Positions 25,693 to 34,445 are shown, counted from the stretch's first letter. The stretch: 39,253 nucleotides of DNA from CALDCK01 sp050618055 (GCA_050618055.1 JBNLVK010000055.1:1-39253), one strand, 5' to 3'. Program-made: numbers and translations. Notes: generated from the sequence alone by a model not told the origin.

Positions 25693-28600
25693 ATGCGCAT
25701 GTCGAATGCTGTTCGGGCGATGGTGACGTCACTGGGCCTGATCTCGCTGCTTGCGGGTCCCGTGCTCGCGAACGACTTCGGCGTGAAGGGTAAGGGGGGG
25801 CAGGAACCGAAGCCTGAGCCCACGGCCCCGCCCGAATGTGATCAGTGCCCCTGGCCCCCTCCCGAGTCGGATCAGAACAACGGCGAGACGGGGCGGAAGT
25901 CAGGCAAGGGATCCGGGAGTCAGCGCCCGACGGGGGGCGACCCCGTGGACGCCTATACGGGCCGGATGTTCCTCCAGAAGACCGATCTGGTTGTGAATGG
26001 CGTCGTGCCCATTCGGATGACGCGGCAATACGACTCACGCTCCAACTACGATTCGCCGCTCGGCTACGGGTGGTCGTTCACCTACGACATGCGGTTGTTC
26101 GAGTACCCGGATGACACGGTGACCGTGCGCGGATGGGAGGGACGCCGTTGGCGCTATGCCGCGCCCGATCCGCAAGGACTCTACCCGGCTCTTGATCCCG
26201 CCCGCGGTGCCCTTCCCAAGCTTGAGGAGGTGACCCAAGGAACGGTCACGCACAAGCTGACCTTCCAAGACGGGAACCGGGTGCTCTTTGACGCTGACGG
26301 CAAGATCTACGCTTTCGAAACACCGCAGGGGAACCGCCTTCGATTCTCGTACGCGCCGCAGAAGGCGGCGCTGTCCGGCATGAGTCCATACGCCCTCGAT
26401 CCAACGACGGCTCGCACCGTGGCTCAGGTCTGGCAGATCACGTCGATTCGCGAGCAGCTCAAGTATCAGGTCGGAACGAACCCAGAGGAATTCACCGATC
26501 GGGCGGTAGCGCTCGACTACGATCCCACTACAGGCCGGCTGAGGTACATCCAAAGCCATGACGGCCGGCGCGTCGACTACGCGCACCTAGAAGCGGAGTT
26601 CCACCCGGCCGCGACACCGCCCTCACCTGTGTTTCGCGGGAATCTTGCGAGCGTCGCGGGGCCCTACAACCCGATACTCACACCGCCCGAGAGCGCAGCT
26701 GAGGGCGTGCTCGAGACCTACCGCTACCCCGGAACCCCTCTTGCCGGCTCCTCCGCCGAGGCGTTCGAACACATCCACAACCTCACCTACTACGACGACG
26801 GTGAAGGAACAGAGACCCACATCACGGAGTACGACATCTCGTCCGATCGCGTGACCGCGCAGGATTACGGCGACTCGCACTGGGACTTCTCCTATGTGGG
26901 TGATCCCGCTACCCAGACGACGATCGACCGGACAATCGTCACGCCGAACTTCCCCGATCCCGGGACGAGCTCCGCGATCGCCACAACCGTCTACAGCTTT
27001 AGCGCCGAGGGCTTCCTGATCGAGAAGCAGGACGCGTTGGATCACGTGTTCAAGTACCCCCGCGTTAGCGGGAGAGACATCGACAGGGTTGAGGTGTTCG
27101 ATGCGGCTGACCTCGTAACGCCAATTCGAAGCTTCGAGCTGTCGCACTACTCCAGCGGCCTCTTGCAGACGCGCGCCGTGACGCTTTCGCGTACAGGGGA
27201 GACAATCACCGAGAACTGGACCTACACCGGGCCCTTCATTGGCACCTACGAGGTGAACTCCAGCATCCCCAACGCCAACGGCGCCTACACCGAGTTCCAG
27301 TATCTCGATCCGATCTTCTCGGAGAACGTCTCGGCGATCAGGCGTCGCGAGTCGAACGGCGGAACGCCGAGCTTCGTGACAACGACCTTCGCCTATGATG
27401 ACGAGCACGGCCAGCTCGAGACTGTGACCCCCCCAGCTGTTCCGGGCGACAGCATGAGCATCCGCCGTGTCTACTACGACGAGAACGACGATGATCCGGT
27501 CGGTTCCAATCCGCGCGTGATTCGCAACGGGTTGCTAAAGCGCATTGAGATCCTCGATGGGGTGACGGTTGATGATCACTTGGCGCGGGAGTTCGACTAC
27601 GACGCCGCGGGAAACGCGATCAAGATCACCGACGCCCTAGATGAGGTCACGGACTTAGCGTGGGACAGCCGGGGACGCGTCGTCCGCGTCACGACACAGA
27701 TGGGCGGCGACCCAAGCGAGTGGGAGTCCACCCTTCTTCGCTACGGAGCGCCAAGCGACGACACAACACCTGGCTCATTCCTCTACGAGGTCGAGACCGG
27801 AGCCCTGGGGCCGACCGGGGGCGATTCGGAGGGCCAGATACGCCGGTTCGAACGCGACGCCCGCGGGCGGGTCAGCGAAGTGAGGCGCAAAGACGGCGGC
27901 GCCTATGCGCTGTTCGCCGAGTTCAGGTACGACAGCGACGACAACCGCGTGCACTCGAGCCAGCCCGCCGAACCCGGCGTGAACCGCACCGTACACAGCG
28001 GGTACGACAGGATGAGGCAGCTGACCTCTGTAAAGGACGACGCGGGAAACGAGACGCAGTTCGCGTATGACGCGCTCGGCAACCGCAAGCAGGTAACCGA
28101 TGCGAACGACCAGGTGGTGGACTTCGTGTTCGACGAGCTCGATCGGTTGGTCGAAGTGATCCAGCGGGGGAATGTGCCCATGGGCTCCCCGCTGGCTCCG
28201 CTTGCCAACGATCTCTCGACAAAGTTCGCCTATGACGTCTCTGGTAACGTGACCAGCGTCACGGACCCGAAGGTCAACGAGACGATCTACGCATACGACG
28301 AGCTGTCTCGCCTCGTGAAGGTCACCCAACCGCTCGGAACGCCAACGGAGGTCACATACGACTACGATGACCGCGGGCGCCTCGAGACAGTGACCAACGG
28401 ACGAGGCCAAACCCTCACGTACACTTATTTCCCGTGGGGCGGTCTAGACGACATCGAACACGATCTCAACGACGGCGGCTCTACCGAAGACCGAACTGTC
28501 TCGTACACCTACGATCTCAACGGCAACTTGAGGGCAACCGTCGACGACGACTTCTTGACGTCAGCCGCAGCTGGATCACCGGCAGGCGAGGAGCCGGCGC

Positions 28601-30396
28601 AACGGCTCTATACCTTCACCTATGATGAGCTGGACCGGGTTGAAGGCGTGACTGCGCATTACATCTCTCCGAGTCCACAGCTAACGTCGAGCTATGATCC
28701 CTTCGGCAACCGCGATACGCTCACCTTGTCCCAGGGCGCCGAGAGCCTCGTGCACGGCTGGAACTACGACGACCTCAATCGGCTCGCCAACCTGACAGCT
28801 CCGGGTGACAGCACACCAACAGTCTCGTTCACGTATCTCGGGAACGACGACCTGGACACAATCACCCACGGCAACGGCTTGGTGACCGACTACGACTACC
28901 ATCCGGAAGGCGTCATCCAGGCGGTCACGGTAGGACCGGTAGCAACTCCGCTGCATCGGCTCGCCTACACGATCGATCCTGCGCTCAACATCGACACGGT
29001 CACGGAAACGATCGCGGGCGTGCAGCAAAGCCCCGCATATGGCTACGGCTACGACGCTGTCTATCGCCTCGTAGGTGCGAGCTATCCGACCGGACTGGGT
29101 CTGCCAGGCTCAGAGGCCTTCCCTTATGACGACGCCGGAAACCGCGATGATGACCCGCTAGCCGCAAGCCCTTGGGAATACGACGCGAACAACCGGATCC
29201 AGAAGAGCCCAAGCGCGGGGACACTCGACGTGGCCTATGGGTTCGACAACGACGGGAACATGACGTCTCGGGATGACAATGGAGCGACCCGCACGCTCAG
29301 CTGGGATGCGACGAACCGGCTGCGCCAAGTAGTGGACAGCGCGTCTGGGACCACTACGTATCGCCACGATCCCTTCGGCCGGAGACTCGAGAAGACCACT
29401 GGCGGAACCACGACACGCTACCTGTGGGACGGAGACCAGCTTCTCGCGGAATACGACGGGTCGGGCAACAGGCAGCGTCGCTACGGTCTTGCCGGGGGGT
29501 TCTCCCCCGTCCAGATGGTTGAAGGCGCCGGCGGCCAGTGCAACGACGGGCAGGACAACGACGGGGATTCGCTAAGCGACACAGCGGATCCTGACTGCAC
29601 GTCGGCGAGCGACCCCACAGAGGGAACCGAGCTAGAGGTCCATGCGGACCATCTCGACACGCCTCGGATGCTCACCGACCGATCCGGAGTCGCGGTATGG
29701 CGAGCCGCCCAGGAGGCATTCGGCGCGGCGATCGTTGATGAGGACCCGGACGGTGACAGCGCCAAGGTCACATTCAACATCCGCTTCCCCGGCCAGTACT
29801 ACGACGACGAGACCGGGCTGCACTACAACCGGTTCCGGTACTACGACGCGGCGATCGGGCGGTACGTCTCAGCGGATCCGATCGGGCAGGCGGGTGGCCC
29901 AAACGTGTTCAGCTACGCGAAGAATAACCCGCTCAACTGGCTTGACGCCCGAGGGGCCGAGCCGACGCCGCCGCCGCGAGACTCTGGCGGGAATCCGTCG
30001 CCGCCGCCAGTTCCACCACCGCCGGACAAGCACGGCAACGAGCAAGGCTGGAGACCGGTGCCGGGTACCGAGGATCGACCGACAAAGTGGGTTCCAGAGA
30101 ATCCCGTTCCATCCGATTCCGGCGGACAACCATCCGGTAGCTGGGACGCCGACAATGGGCATTGGGATATGGACGACGGCCAAGGCGGGAGAAGGCGGTA
30201 CCTCCCGGACGGAACAGAGGTGGATCACGATAACAACCCCGTCAACTCGGACTACAGCGTGCTAGATGACCTTCTTGGTACAAGCTTCTGCGCGCAGAAC
30301 CCGAGCGTATGTGCGGGTGTTGCGACTGGCCTATTCCTCGGGTATCAGGCAGGTAAAGCATGCGTCGGCGCCGCGATCGGGCTGTTCGCAAACTAG
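25693..30396 (+). CDS. Sec-exported RHS/YD-repeat protein with C-terminal toxin-like tip
   Basis: This 1567-aa protein starts at ATG 25693 after an AGGAG site and carries a Sec signal ending in VLA. Near residues 83-104 is the domain that opens RHS shells (GDPVDAYTGRMFLQKTDL). Dozens of YD repeats follow (for example YDELSRLVKVTQPLG). The RHS core LHYNRFRYYDAAIGRYVSAD is at about 1373-1392, and SYAKNNPLNWLDARG closes the core. The last 145 residues, after a Pro-rich linker, are the variable tip; it contains GHWDMDDGQGG and a hydrophobic end (VATGLFLGYQAG). RHS proteins enclose and deliver toxins. No PAAR or VgrG domain is present, so type VI secretion is not indicated. A Cys-bracketed acidic loop interrupts the shell near residue 1283. 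Confidence 0.92.
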   Translation: MRMSNAVRAMVTSLGLISLLAGPVLANDFGVKGKGGQEPKPEPTAPPECDQCPWPPPESDQNNGETGRKSGKGSGSQRPTGGDPVDAYTGRMFLQKTDLVVNGVVPIRMTRQYDSRSNYDSPLGYGWSFTYDMRLFEYPDDTVTVRGWEGRRWRYAAPDPQGLYPALDPARGALPKLEEVTQGTVTHKLTFQDGNRVLFDADGKIYAFETPQGNRLRFSYAPQKAALSGMSPYALDPTTARTVAQVWQITSIREQLKYQVGTNPEEFTDRAVALDYDPTTGRLRYIQSHDGRRVDYAHLEAEFHPAATPPSPVFRGNLASVAGPYNPILTPPESAAEGVLETYRYPGTPLAGSSAEAFEHIHNLTYYDDGEGTETHITEYDISSDRVTAQDYGDSHWDFSYVGDPATQTTIDRTIVTPNFPDPGTSSAIATTVYSFSAEGFLIEKQDALDHVFKYPRVSGRDIDRVEVFDAADLVTPIRSFELSHYSSGLLQTRAVTLSRTGETITENWTYTGPFIGTYEVNSSIPNANGAYTEFQYLDPIFSENVSAIRRRESNGGTPSFVTTTFAYDDEHGQLETVTPPAVPGDSMSIRRVYYDENDDDPVGSNPRVIRNGLLKRIEILDGVTVDDHLAREFDYDAAGNAIKITDALDEVTDLAWDSRGRVVRVTTQMGGDPSEWESTLLRYGAPSDDTTPGSFLYEVETGALGPTGGDSEGQIRRFERDARGRVSEVRRKDGGAYALFAEFRYDSDDNRVHSSQPAEPGVNRTVHSGYDRMRQLTSVKDDAGNETQFAYDALGNRKQVTDANDQVVDFVFDELDRLVEVIQRGNVPMGSPLAPLANDLSTKFAYDVSGNVTSVTDPKVNETIYAYDELSRLVKVTQPLGTPTEVTYDYDDRGRLETVTNGRGQTLTYTYFPWGGLDDIEHDLNDGGSTEDRTVSYTYDLNGNLRATVDDDFLTSAAAGSPAGEEPAQRLYTFTYDELDRVEGVTAHYISPSPQLTSSYDPFGNRDTLTLSQGAESLVHGWNYDDLNRLANLTAPGDSTPTVSFTYLGNDDLDTITHGNGLVTDYDYHPEGVIQAVTVGPVATPLHRLAYTIDPALNIDTVTETIAGVQQSPAYGYGYDAVYRLVGASYPTGLGLPGSEAFPYDDAGNRDDDPLAASPWEYDANNRIQKSPSAGTLDVAYGFDNDGNMTSRDDNGATRTLSWDATNRLRQVVDSASGTTTYRHDPFGRRLEKTTGGTTTRYLWDGDQLLAEYDGSGNRQRRYGLAGGFSPVQMVEGAGGQCNDGQDNDGDSLSDTADPDCTSASDPTEGTELEVHADHLDTPRMLTDRSGVAVWRAAQEAFGAAIVDEDPDGDSAKVTFNIRFPGQYYDDETGLHYNRFRYYDAAIGRYVSADPIGQAGGPNVFSYAKNNPLNWLDARGAEPTPPPRDSGGNPSPPPVPPPPDKHGNEQGWRPVPGTEDRPTKWVPENPVPSDSGGQPSGSWDADNGHWDMDDGQGGRRRYLPDGTEVDHDNNPVNSDYSVLDDLLGTSFCAQNPSVCAGVATGLFLGYQAGKACVGAAIGLFAN
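29737..29881 (+). repeat. RHS core repeat, copy 1 (in the intact gene)
   Basis: This roughly 145-bp stretch encoding DEDPDGD through VSADP aligns without gaps to 31062-31206, offset 1325 bp. The two copies share most bases, including the 18-mer AACATCCGCTTCCCCGGC. They bracket the tip and immunity gene and could support recombination that swaps the tip. Confidence 0.8.
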
Positions 30397-30479
30397 GGCA
30401 ACGCTCCTGCTTCTGGGTTTCAGGGCCTTCTCTGCACTAGGCGAGTTCAGTTCAACGATGGTAGGAGCTGGTCATTCAC

Positions 30480-30968
30480 ATGAGAGTCCTAGCGACCAAC
30501 GAGATCTGGGAGTGGTGCCGCAACCAGGGCATCGTGTTGTCGAGCGACGGGCATCTGCAAGAGAGCGACCGCCTGAGTCACAGAGATCGCATCGTCGTGT
30601 CGCCGAGAGGAAGGACTGGAAACGAGAGAGAGGCCGGCGAGCGATGTGCGAAGGCTCTGGGAAGGTGGAGAGAGTGTTTGGTATGGATCGTCGGTTGGGG
30701 CGCTTGGCCGAACGGCGAGGATTGGCCAGCGTTCTACGGGATTCGCGAAGCGATTGGAGAGCGCCGCTCCGTCGAGGAGGCGCCGGGGCACGTTCTCACC
30801 CGCGACGAGGACGACATGCTGGTGGAGTTGATCACTCTCTTATTTGAGAACGGCTGGGACGCGCATGTACTTCCGTTGTCAAACAACGGCCAGCCGGCAC
30901 GGCGTCTTCGAATCTCCCACGATGGATGGGCTGAGATCCATGCGTCTGTGCCCATTAGCATTGATTGA
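30480..30968 (+). CDS. Probable immunity protein of the RHS tip
   Basis: This 162-aa soluble protein has no signal or membrane helix. Its central motif WIVGWGAWPNGEDWPAFYGI followed by GERRSVEEAPGH resembles small proteins found directly after RHS and polymorphic toxin tips, which I recall as uncharacterised. It lies 83 nt after the RHS stop, the usual place for an immunity gene. AGGAG is present 13 nt before the ATG, a little far. The pairing with this tip is inferred from position; the target activity of the tip is unknown. Confidence 0.68.
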   Translation: MRVLATNEIWEWCRNQGIVLSSDGHLQESDRLSHRDRIVVSPRGRTGNEREAGERCAKALGRWRECLVWIVGWGAWPNGEDWPAFYGIREAIGERRSVEEAPGHVLTRDEDDMLVELITLLFENGWDAHVLPLSNNGQPARRLRISHDGWAEIHASVPISID

Positions 30969-31050
30969 CTCGCGTCGAACATGGCCCCCTGCACGACTTC
31001 CCTCGCCCTCCACGCTGGCCCCGGGCTGACGATCCTGTCTTCGGGTAGGT

Positions 31051-31828
31051 AGGCGACCATCGACGAGGACCCGGACGGCGACACCACCCCGATCACGTGC
31101 AACATCCGCTTCCCCGGCCAGTATTTCGACGCCGAGACCGGGCTGCACTACAACCGGTTCCGACACTACGACCCGGAGATTGGTCGCTACATCAGCGCGG
31201 ATCCGATGGAGCAGGAAGCAGACCCAAACCGATATCGATGTGCGCTCTCCAACCCGGCAACAAATATCGATCCGGAGGGCTTGGTCGCGTTCGCCAGCGC
31301 TGGAGCGGCAGGCGGATCGATAGGGCTTGGCTCAGGAGCTGGCGCCGGAACAATCGGATCCATAGGACCACCCGCTCCCGTGGTTGCAGCCGGTGTGGCT
31401 GGCGCAATAGTGGGGACTACGATCAGTGAGCGCCGAGTTCTTCCTTGGACGGGGCGGAAGATTCCGTGCGGGCTTCACGAACGACGATGGCCGCTTCTTC
31501 GCTCAATTCGGCTTTGGATAACGGCCTGGGCGGTGGCTTCGGGTTTGACCCACTCGGAGAACCTGGGGCAGCCGCAGCCTGTGGGTCTGGAGCGGGGCTC
31601 GCCGTGAGCGGCGAGCTGAGTGCTGGTACCGATCTCGGGCCGGCCGGTGCCAACGCTTCAGCAGAGGCAGGTGGCTCTAGGTTTGCCGGAGACAATCGCG
31701 GCCGTCCGGGCGATAGCGGCGGCGGCGGATTCGCAGACGCCGGCGCTGACGCGGGAGTATCATCCAATCGCGCCGGGTTCAAAGCGTCAGCATCGGCAAC
31801 GGTGAACGTCGCCTTCATCGGGAAATGA
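31051..31828 (+). pseudogene. Orphan RHS core plus second tip, frameshifted remnant
   Basis: After an in-frame TAG, with no start codon, the frame reads DEDPDGD...NIRFPGQYFDAETGLHY and RYISADPMEQEADPNRYRCA, which is the RHS core seen in the intact gene. The tip is then split over three frames. Frame one runs to GAIVGTTI near 31425. A second frame gives SAEFFLGRGGRFRAGFTND up to a TAA at 31521. A third gives NGLGGGFGFDPLGEPG and a Gly/Ala-rich end at 31828. Two frameshifts would join them into one tip. This is a typical displaced tip cassette: it cannot be expressed alone but can be recombined into the main gene. The third frame ends in ATGA with the next gene and may instead be a short gene with a TTG start. 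Confidence 0.75.
31062..31206 (+). repeat. RHS core repeat, copy 2 (in the orphan tip)
   Basis: This is the second copy of the gap-free repeat described at 29737-29881. It encodes the same core with substitutions such as ADPMEQEADPNRY in place of ADPIGQAGGPNVF. Confidence 0.8.
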
Positions 31829-32142
31829 ACTTGGTCGGTCTCATGCTTGCATCGCTCTTTAGCCACCGGAGGGCGCCCCTCCTTGTCGCGTTGGCGATGC
31901 CTGCGTTGGTCGGAGGTGCGATGGCCGCCTGCGCGGGCAGCGACCTACCGATGGCCTTGGCCGTACTCACCATCTGGATCTGGTGGCTGGCTCTTGGAGT
32001 CCATTGGCTGGGGCCAGGAGGTGTCCCCGATCGTTTCGGCCGATGGCGTTCTCATGCAAGGGTGGTGGCAATGGTGTTTCTGGGTTTGTGGTTCTTGGCG
32101 GCTGTCTTAGCGTCCTTCCTCGTCGTCCGCCAACTCGTCTAG
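31825..32142 (+). CDS. Small membrane protein, candidate immunity for the orphan tip
   Basis: This 105-aa protein has about three hydrophobic segments: residues 3-12 with 18-32, 43-63 (MALAVLTIWIWWLALGVHWL) and 80-102 (VVAMVFLGLWFLAAVLASFL). Its ATG overlaps the end of the upstream frame (ATGA), so the two are translationally coupled. A membrane immunity protein would fit a tip acting on the membrane, but the tip is unrecognised. Immunity is inferred from position only. Confidence 0.55.
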   Translation: MNLVGLMLASLFSHRRAPLLVALAMPALVGGAMAACAGSDLPMALAVLTIWIWWLALGVHWLGPGGVPDRFGRWRSHARVVAMVFLGLWFLAAVLASFLVVRQLV

Positions 32143-32145
32143 CCG

Positions 32146-32376
32146 GTGGAGTTCCTTGAAACCGTCATTGCAGTAGGACTCATCGGGATCGGTGTGCACT
32201 CGTTCTGGGCCGGGAGTATGCCCTTCGGCCACTTGGGGCTGCCCGAAACGCGGCGACTCTCGACTTGGGAGAGCAGGTTCGCGGCCACACTTGCAGTTGG
32301 GATCGGCGTTCATCCTTCTTCGCTGATGAAAGCCACAAGGCTCGTCACCCTGGTCACCTCCAACATACGGTTCTGA
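32146..32376 (+). CDS. Short membrane-protein fragment
   Basis: This frame starts at GTG 32146, 3 nt after the previous stop, and encodes 76 aa with one hydrophobic helix (FLETVIAVGLIGIGVHSFW) and a second possible one (FAATLAVGIGV) that is cut short. The last 15 residues look unlike the rest and may come from a frameshift or deletion. There is no Shine-Dalgarno, but the tight spacing suggests coupling. It is likely a decayed member of the immunity cassette. Confidence 0.4.
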   Translation: MEFLETVIAVGLIGIGVHSFWAGSMPFGHLGLPETRRLSTWESRFAATLAVGIGVHPSSLMKATRLVTLVTSNIRF

Positions 32377-32480
32377 GAACAGCGGACTTACCCCGTTCTC
32401 GTGAACACCGACAAGAACGAGGATTCAGTAGGAACCCAGTTGATGATCATTCAGATGGATTGCGACCAGCCGGGCCCGAC

Positions 32481-32993
32481 ATGCGACTAGTCCTTGTACT
32501 GTGGGTCGCGCTGTTGTCGCTACCGGCTGCGAGTGTGGCCGGCGGGGCAGACGGAGTAGCCACGACTCTCCGCCCGTCGTCGGTATCGATGGAAGGAAGT
32601 CTACGAGACGATCTCCGCTACCGACTCACGATCGAACTTCGCGGGTATTCAGGAGAAGCGAGCGACAGGTTCTGGGGCACAGATGGTTCGCCCCCGCGAG
32701 ACCTGGTCCAGGCTCTTCACTTGAAGCTGGGCGCCAACGAGGTGTCGATCCCCGAGTCCGCCTACTGCGACCTCGCGAATGTGGATGCCATGAGCACGCG
32801 CCTAATCCGAGGGGAGTCCAGCATGTACATGTGGATGCGTGGTGGCGACGGTGCTGGCGCCTATCGCGCGAAGATCGAGATCGTTGACCTCACCGTCCGG
32901 AGGCGGCTGATATCCCACTACAAGCCCAACGGCGATTTCGCGGAGGAGGAGGTCTTGCTCGCGACGGACTGTGGCGTCGGGTCGGAGCCGTAG
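32481..32993 (+). CDS. Exported protein of unknown function, RHS cassette
   Basis: This 170-aa protein has a clear Sec signal (LVLVLWVALLSLPAASVA), so it acts outside the cytoplasm. The mature part has a beta pattern (RYRLTIELRGY, EVSIPESAYCDLANV, RAKIEIVDLTVRRRL) and two Cys that could form a disulfide. The start at ATG 32481 is chosen because the signal peptide begins there; the open frame extends upstream but is not protein-like. The position in the tip-immunity region suggests a periplasmic immunity or accessory protein (inference). Confidence 0.65.
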   Translation: MRLVLVLWVALLSLPAASVAGGADGVATTLRPSSVSMEGSLRDDLRYRLTIELRGYSGEASDRFWGTDGSPPRDLVQALHLKLGANEVSIPESAYCDLANVDAMSTRLIRGESSMYMWMRGGDGAGAYRAKIEIVDLTVRRRLISHYKPNGDFAEEEVLLATDCGVGSEP

Positions 32994-33207
32994 TGATTCG
33001 GGCGGACTCCCGTCGGAGATCCGCACACCAAAGCGGCGTCCACCCCAGGCCTGATGTGCCACTGTCGGACCACGCGGGGTGAGGCGAGCGTGGCGTTCAA
33101 GTTCTGCGGGGCGCAGTGCTACGTAGGCGTTCACGCGCGACTTCGAGACGGGCCCGCTCGAGTACGGCGCGCTGGCTCCGAGTTCCGAACCAAGACGGCG
33201 GGGTCGA

Positions 33208-33387
33208 GTGACGGAGCTGCGCTTCGAACAGAACGGACGCATGATCGGCAAGCCCTTGACGCTGCAGGACAAGCATATGGCTCGGGGCGCTCACCTTTCG
33301 ACACTCAACGAGCACGCCGCTGCGCTCATCGAGGCCTACTACGAAGCGCGGCGCGTCCCGCTACCGGAGCCGCTTGACGGGCCCTGA
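33208..33387 (+). CDS. 59-aa hypothetical protein
   Basis: The GTG at 33208 opens a frame that reads as a coherent small helical protein: VTELRFEQNGRMIGKPLTLQ, then a helix with HLSTLNEHAAALIEAYYEA and a Pro-rich tail. Coding before the GTG is open back to a TAG near 33130 and could extend the protein. The ribosome binding site is weak (GGGG). Its 3' end overlaps the convergent zinc-ribbon gene by 27 nt, which is unusual. No family is recognised. Confidence 0.4.
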   Translation: MTELRFEQNGRMIGKPLTLQDKHMARGAHLSTLNEHAAALIEAYYEARRVPLPEPLDGP

Positions 33388-33507
33388 ACACTTCTCGCAG
33401 CGCACGGGATAGCCGGGAATGCCCTTCGCCTCGGCTTCGCCCTTCTCGAGTACCTTCGCCACAAAGCGGTGGCCGCAGCGCAGGCATTCAAGCAAGGCCT
33501 CTCTCAC
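33361..33507 (-). CDS. 48-aa zinc-ribbon protein coupled to the TIR gene
   Basis: This short protein starts at a GTG that overlaps the stop of the TIR gene (GTGA), a strong sign of coupling. It reads VREALLECLRCGHRFVAKVL with a first CxxC, then VRCEKCSGPVKRLR with a second. The two CxxC pairs are 29 residues apart and form a zinc ribbon that could bind nucleic acid or protein. It may be an adaptor or inhibitor of the TIR protein (inference). Confidence 0.65.
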   Translation of the reverse strand: MREALLECLRCGHRFVAKVLEKGEAEAKGIPGYPVRCEKCSGPVKRLR

Positions 33508-34445
33508 AGCTGCATGGGCCGGATGAACATCTCCCAGAGATGTTCGCCCGCCCCCTCCTGAGAGAGGCTCCGCTCCGCGCGATCACTGAAGCTGCCGAGG
33601 CCAAGGGCGCGGAGTGACGGCGCATAGCCATCGTGCTCAACGCCAAGAGCCTCGTTGAAGCCGCCGCCGATCGCGTCACCATGGGCGTAGGTGATGTCGC
33701 CGGCTAAGTCCGCGCCGAGCCGAACGGTGCAAGAAGTCCGCTTCTGACCAGCCAGGTAGACGGCAGCCGTGAACTCGTTGGCAGCGTTGCGGCGGAACCG
33801 GGTGTCCAGTTCGGGATGGCGGCGGCTGAGTTCCTCGAGGGAGTTCTCGAAGTAGTTCGCGATGTACTCAAACGACTGATCGCGAAAATCGTCGCGATCG
33901 CGGTCCGAGAACGGCGTCTTCACGCGAAGGTTGCTCGAGCGGGGCGGCTGCGGCTGCGTGGCGGTTCGCGGCACGTTGTCGAACCCCAAGCTGGCCGTCG
34001 CAGCGCCGGGCTTGGGCCCGACTGCAGCGCGGATGTCCGACACGACCTCAAGGTAGGCGTCGTGTGAATTCGCGAACTTGGAGATGGGCTTTCCATCGGT
34101 CGGCGTGGCGCGGAGCTTGCCGAAGGGCGCGCCGTGCCAGTCGCAGGGATGGAGGATGACGGGAATGACGCGGGCTTCCCCCGCTTCATGGCGCCTGAGC
34201 GCGCGGGTCATCTCGATGTCGTAGCAGTAGTCCGACGCGAGGAAGTACGGGCTGACCAGGAGCAGGACGAGTTCGGCGCGTTCGAGTTCGGCGCTGATCT
34301 CGCGATCGATGTCATTCCCGGCATCGATGCACCTGTCGTGCCAGACCTCGATGACGCCCTGGCGCTTGAGGGCCGCGAGATGAACCTCAAGCTCCTCGCG
34401 CATGGGCTCGTCGCGGTGCGAGTAGGAAACGAAGACGCGGATCAT
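33504..34445 (-). CDS. TIR-domain protein, probable defence NADase
   Basis: Residues 1-140 are a bacterial TIR domain: RVFVSYSHRDEPMREELEVH at the start, RAELVLLLVSPYFLASDYC, and a likely catalytic Glu78 in DIEMTRAL. The HPCDWHGAPFG strand after it is typical of this family. Bacterial TIR domains cleave NAD or make signalling nucleotides in defence systems such as Thoeris and TIR-STING. A Pro-rich linker and a 120-residue C-terminal domain follow (SFEYIANYFENSLEELSRR), which I do not recognise. No NLR or Argonaute part is present. It is coupled to a zinc-ribbon gene and divergent from hipBA. Confidence 0.88.
   Translation of the reverse strand: MIRVFVSYSHRDEPMREELEVHLAALKRQGVIEVWHDRCIDAGNDIDREISAELERAELVLLLVSPYFLASDYCYDIEMTRALRRHEAGEARVIPVILHPCDWHGAPFGKLRATPTDGKPISKFANSHDAYLEVVSDIRAAVGPKPGAATASLGFDNVPRTATQPQPPRSSNLRVKTPFSDRDRDDFRDQSFEYIANYFENSLEELSRRHPELDTRFRRNAANEFTAAVYLAGQKRTSCTVRLGADLAGDITYAHGDAIGGGFNEALGVEHDGYAPSLRALGLGSFSDRAERSLSQEGAGEHLWEMFIRPMQL

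Noticed and set aside
26623..27408. 261-aa minus-strand open frame
   Set aside because: Antisense to YD repeats of the RHS gene; repeated Val/Gly pattern is the complement of repeat codons.
31423..31866. 147-aa minus-strand open frame, Pro/Ala-rich
   Set aside because: Low-complexity complement of a Gly/Ala-rich tip; the plus-strand frame ends in an ATGA overlap with the next gene, which favours the plus strand.
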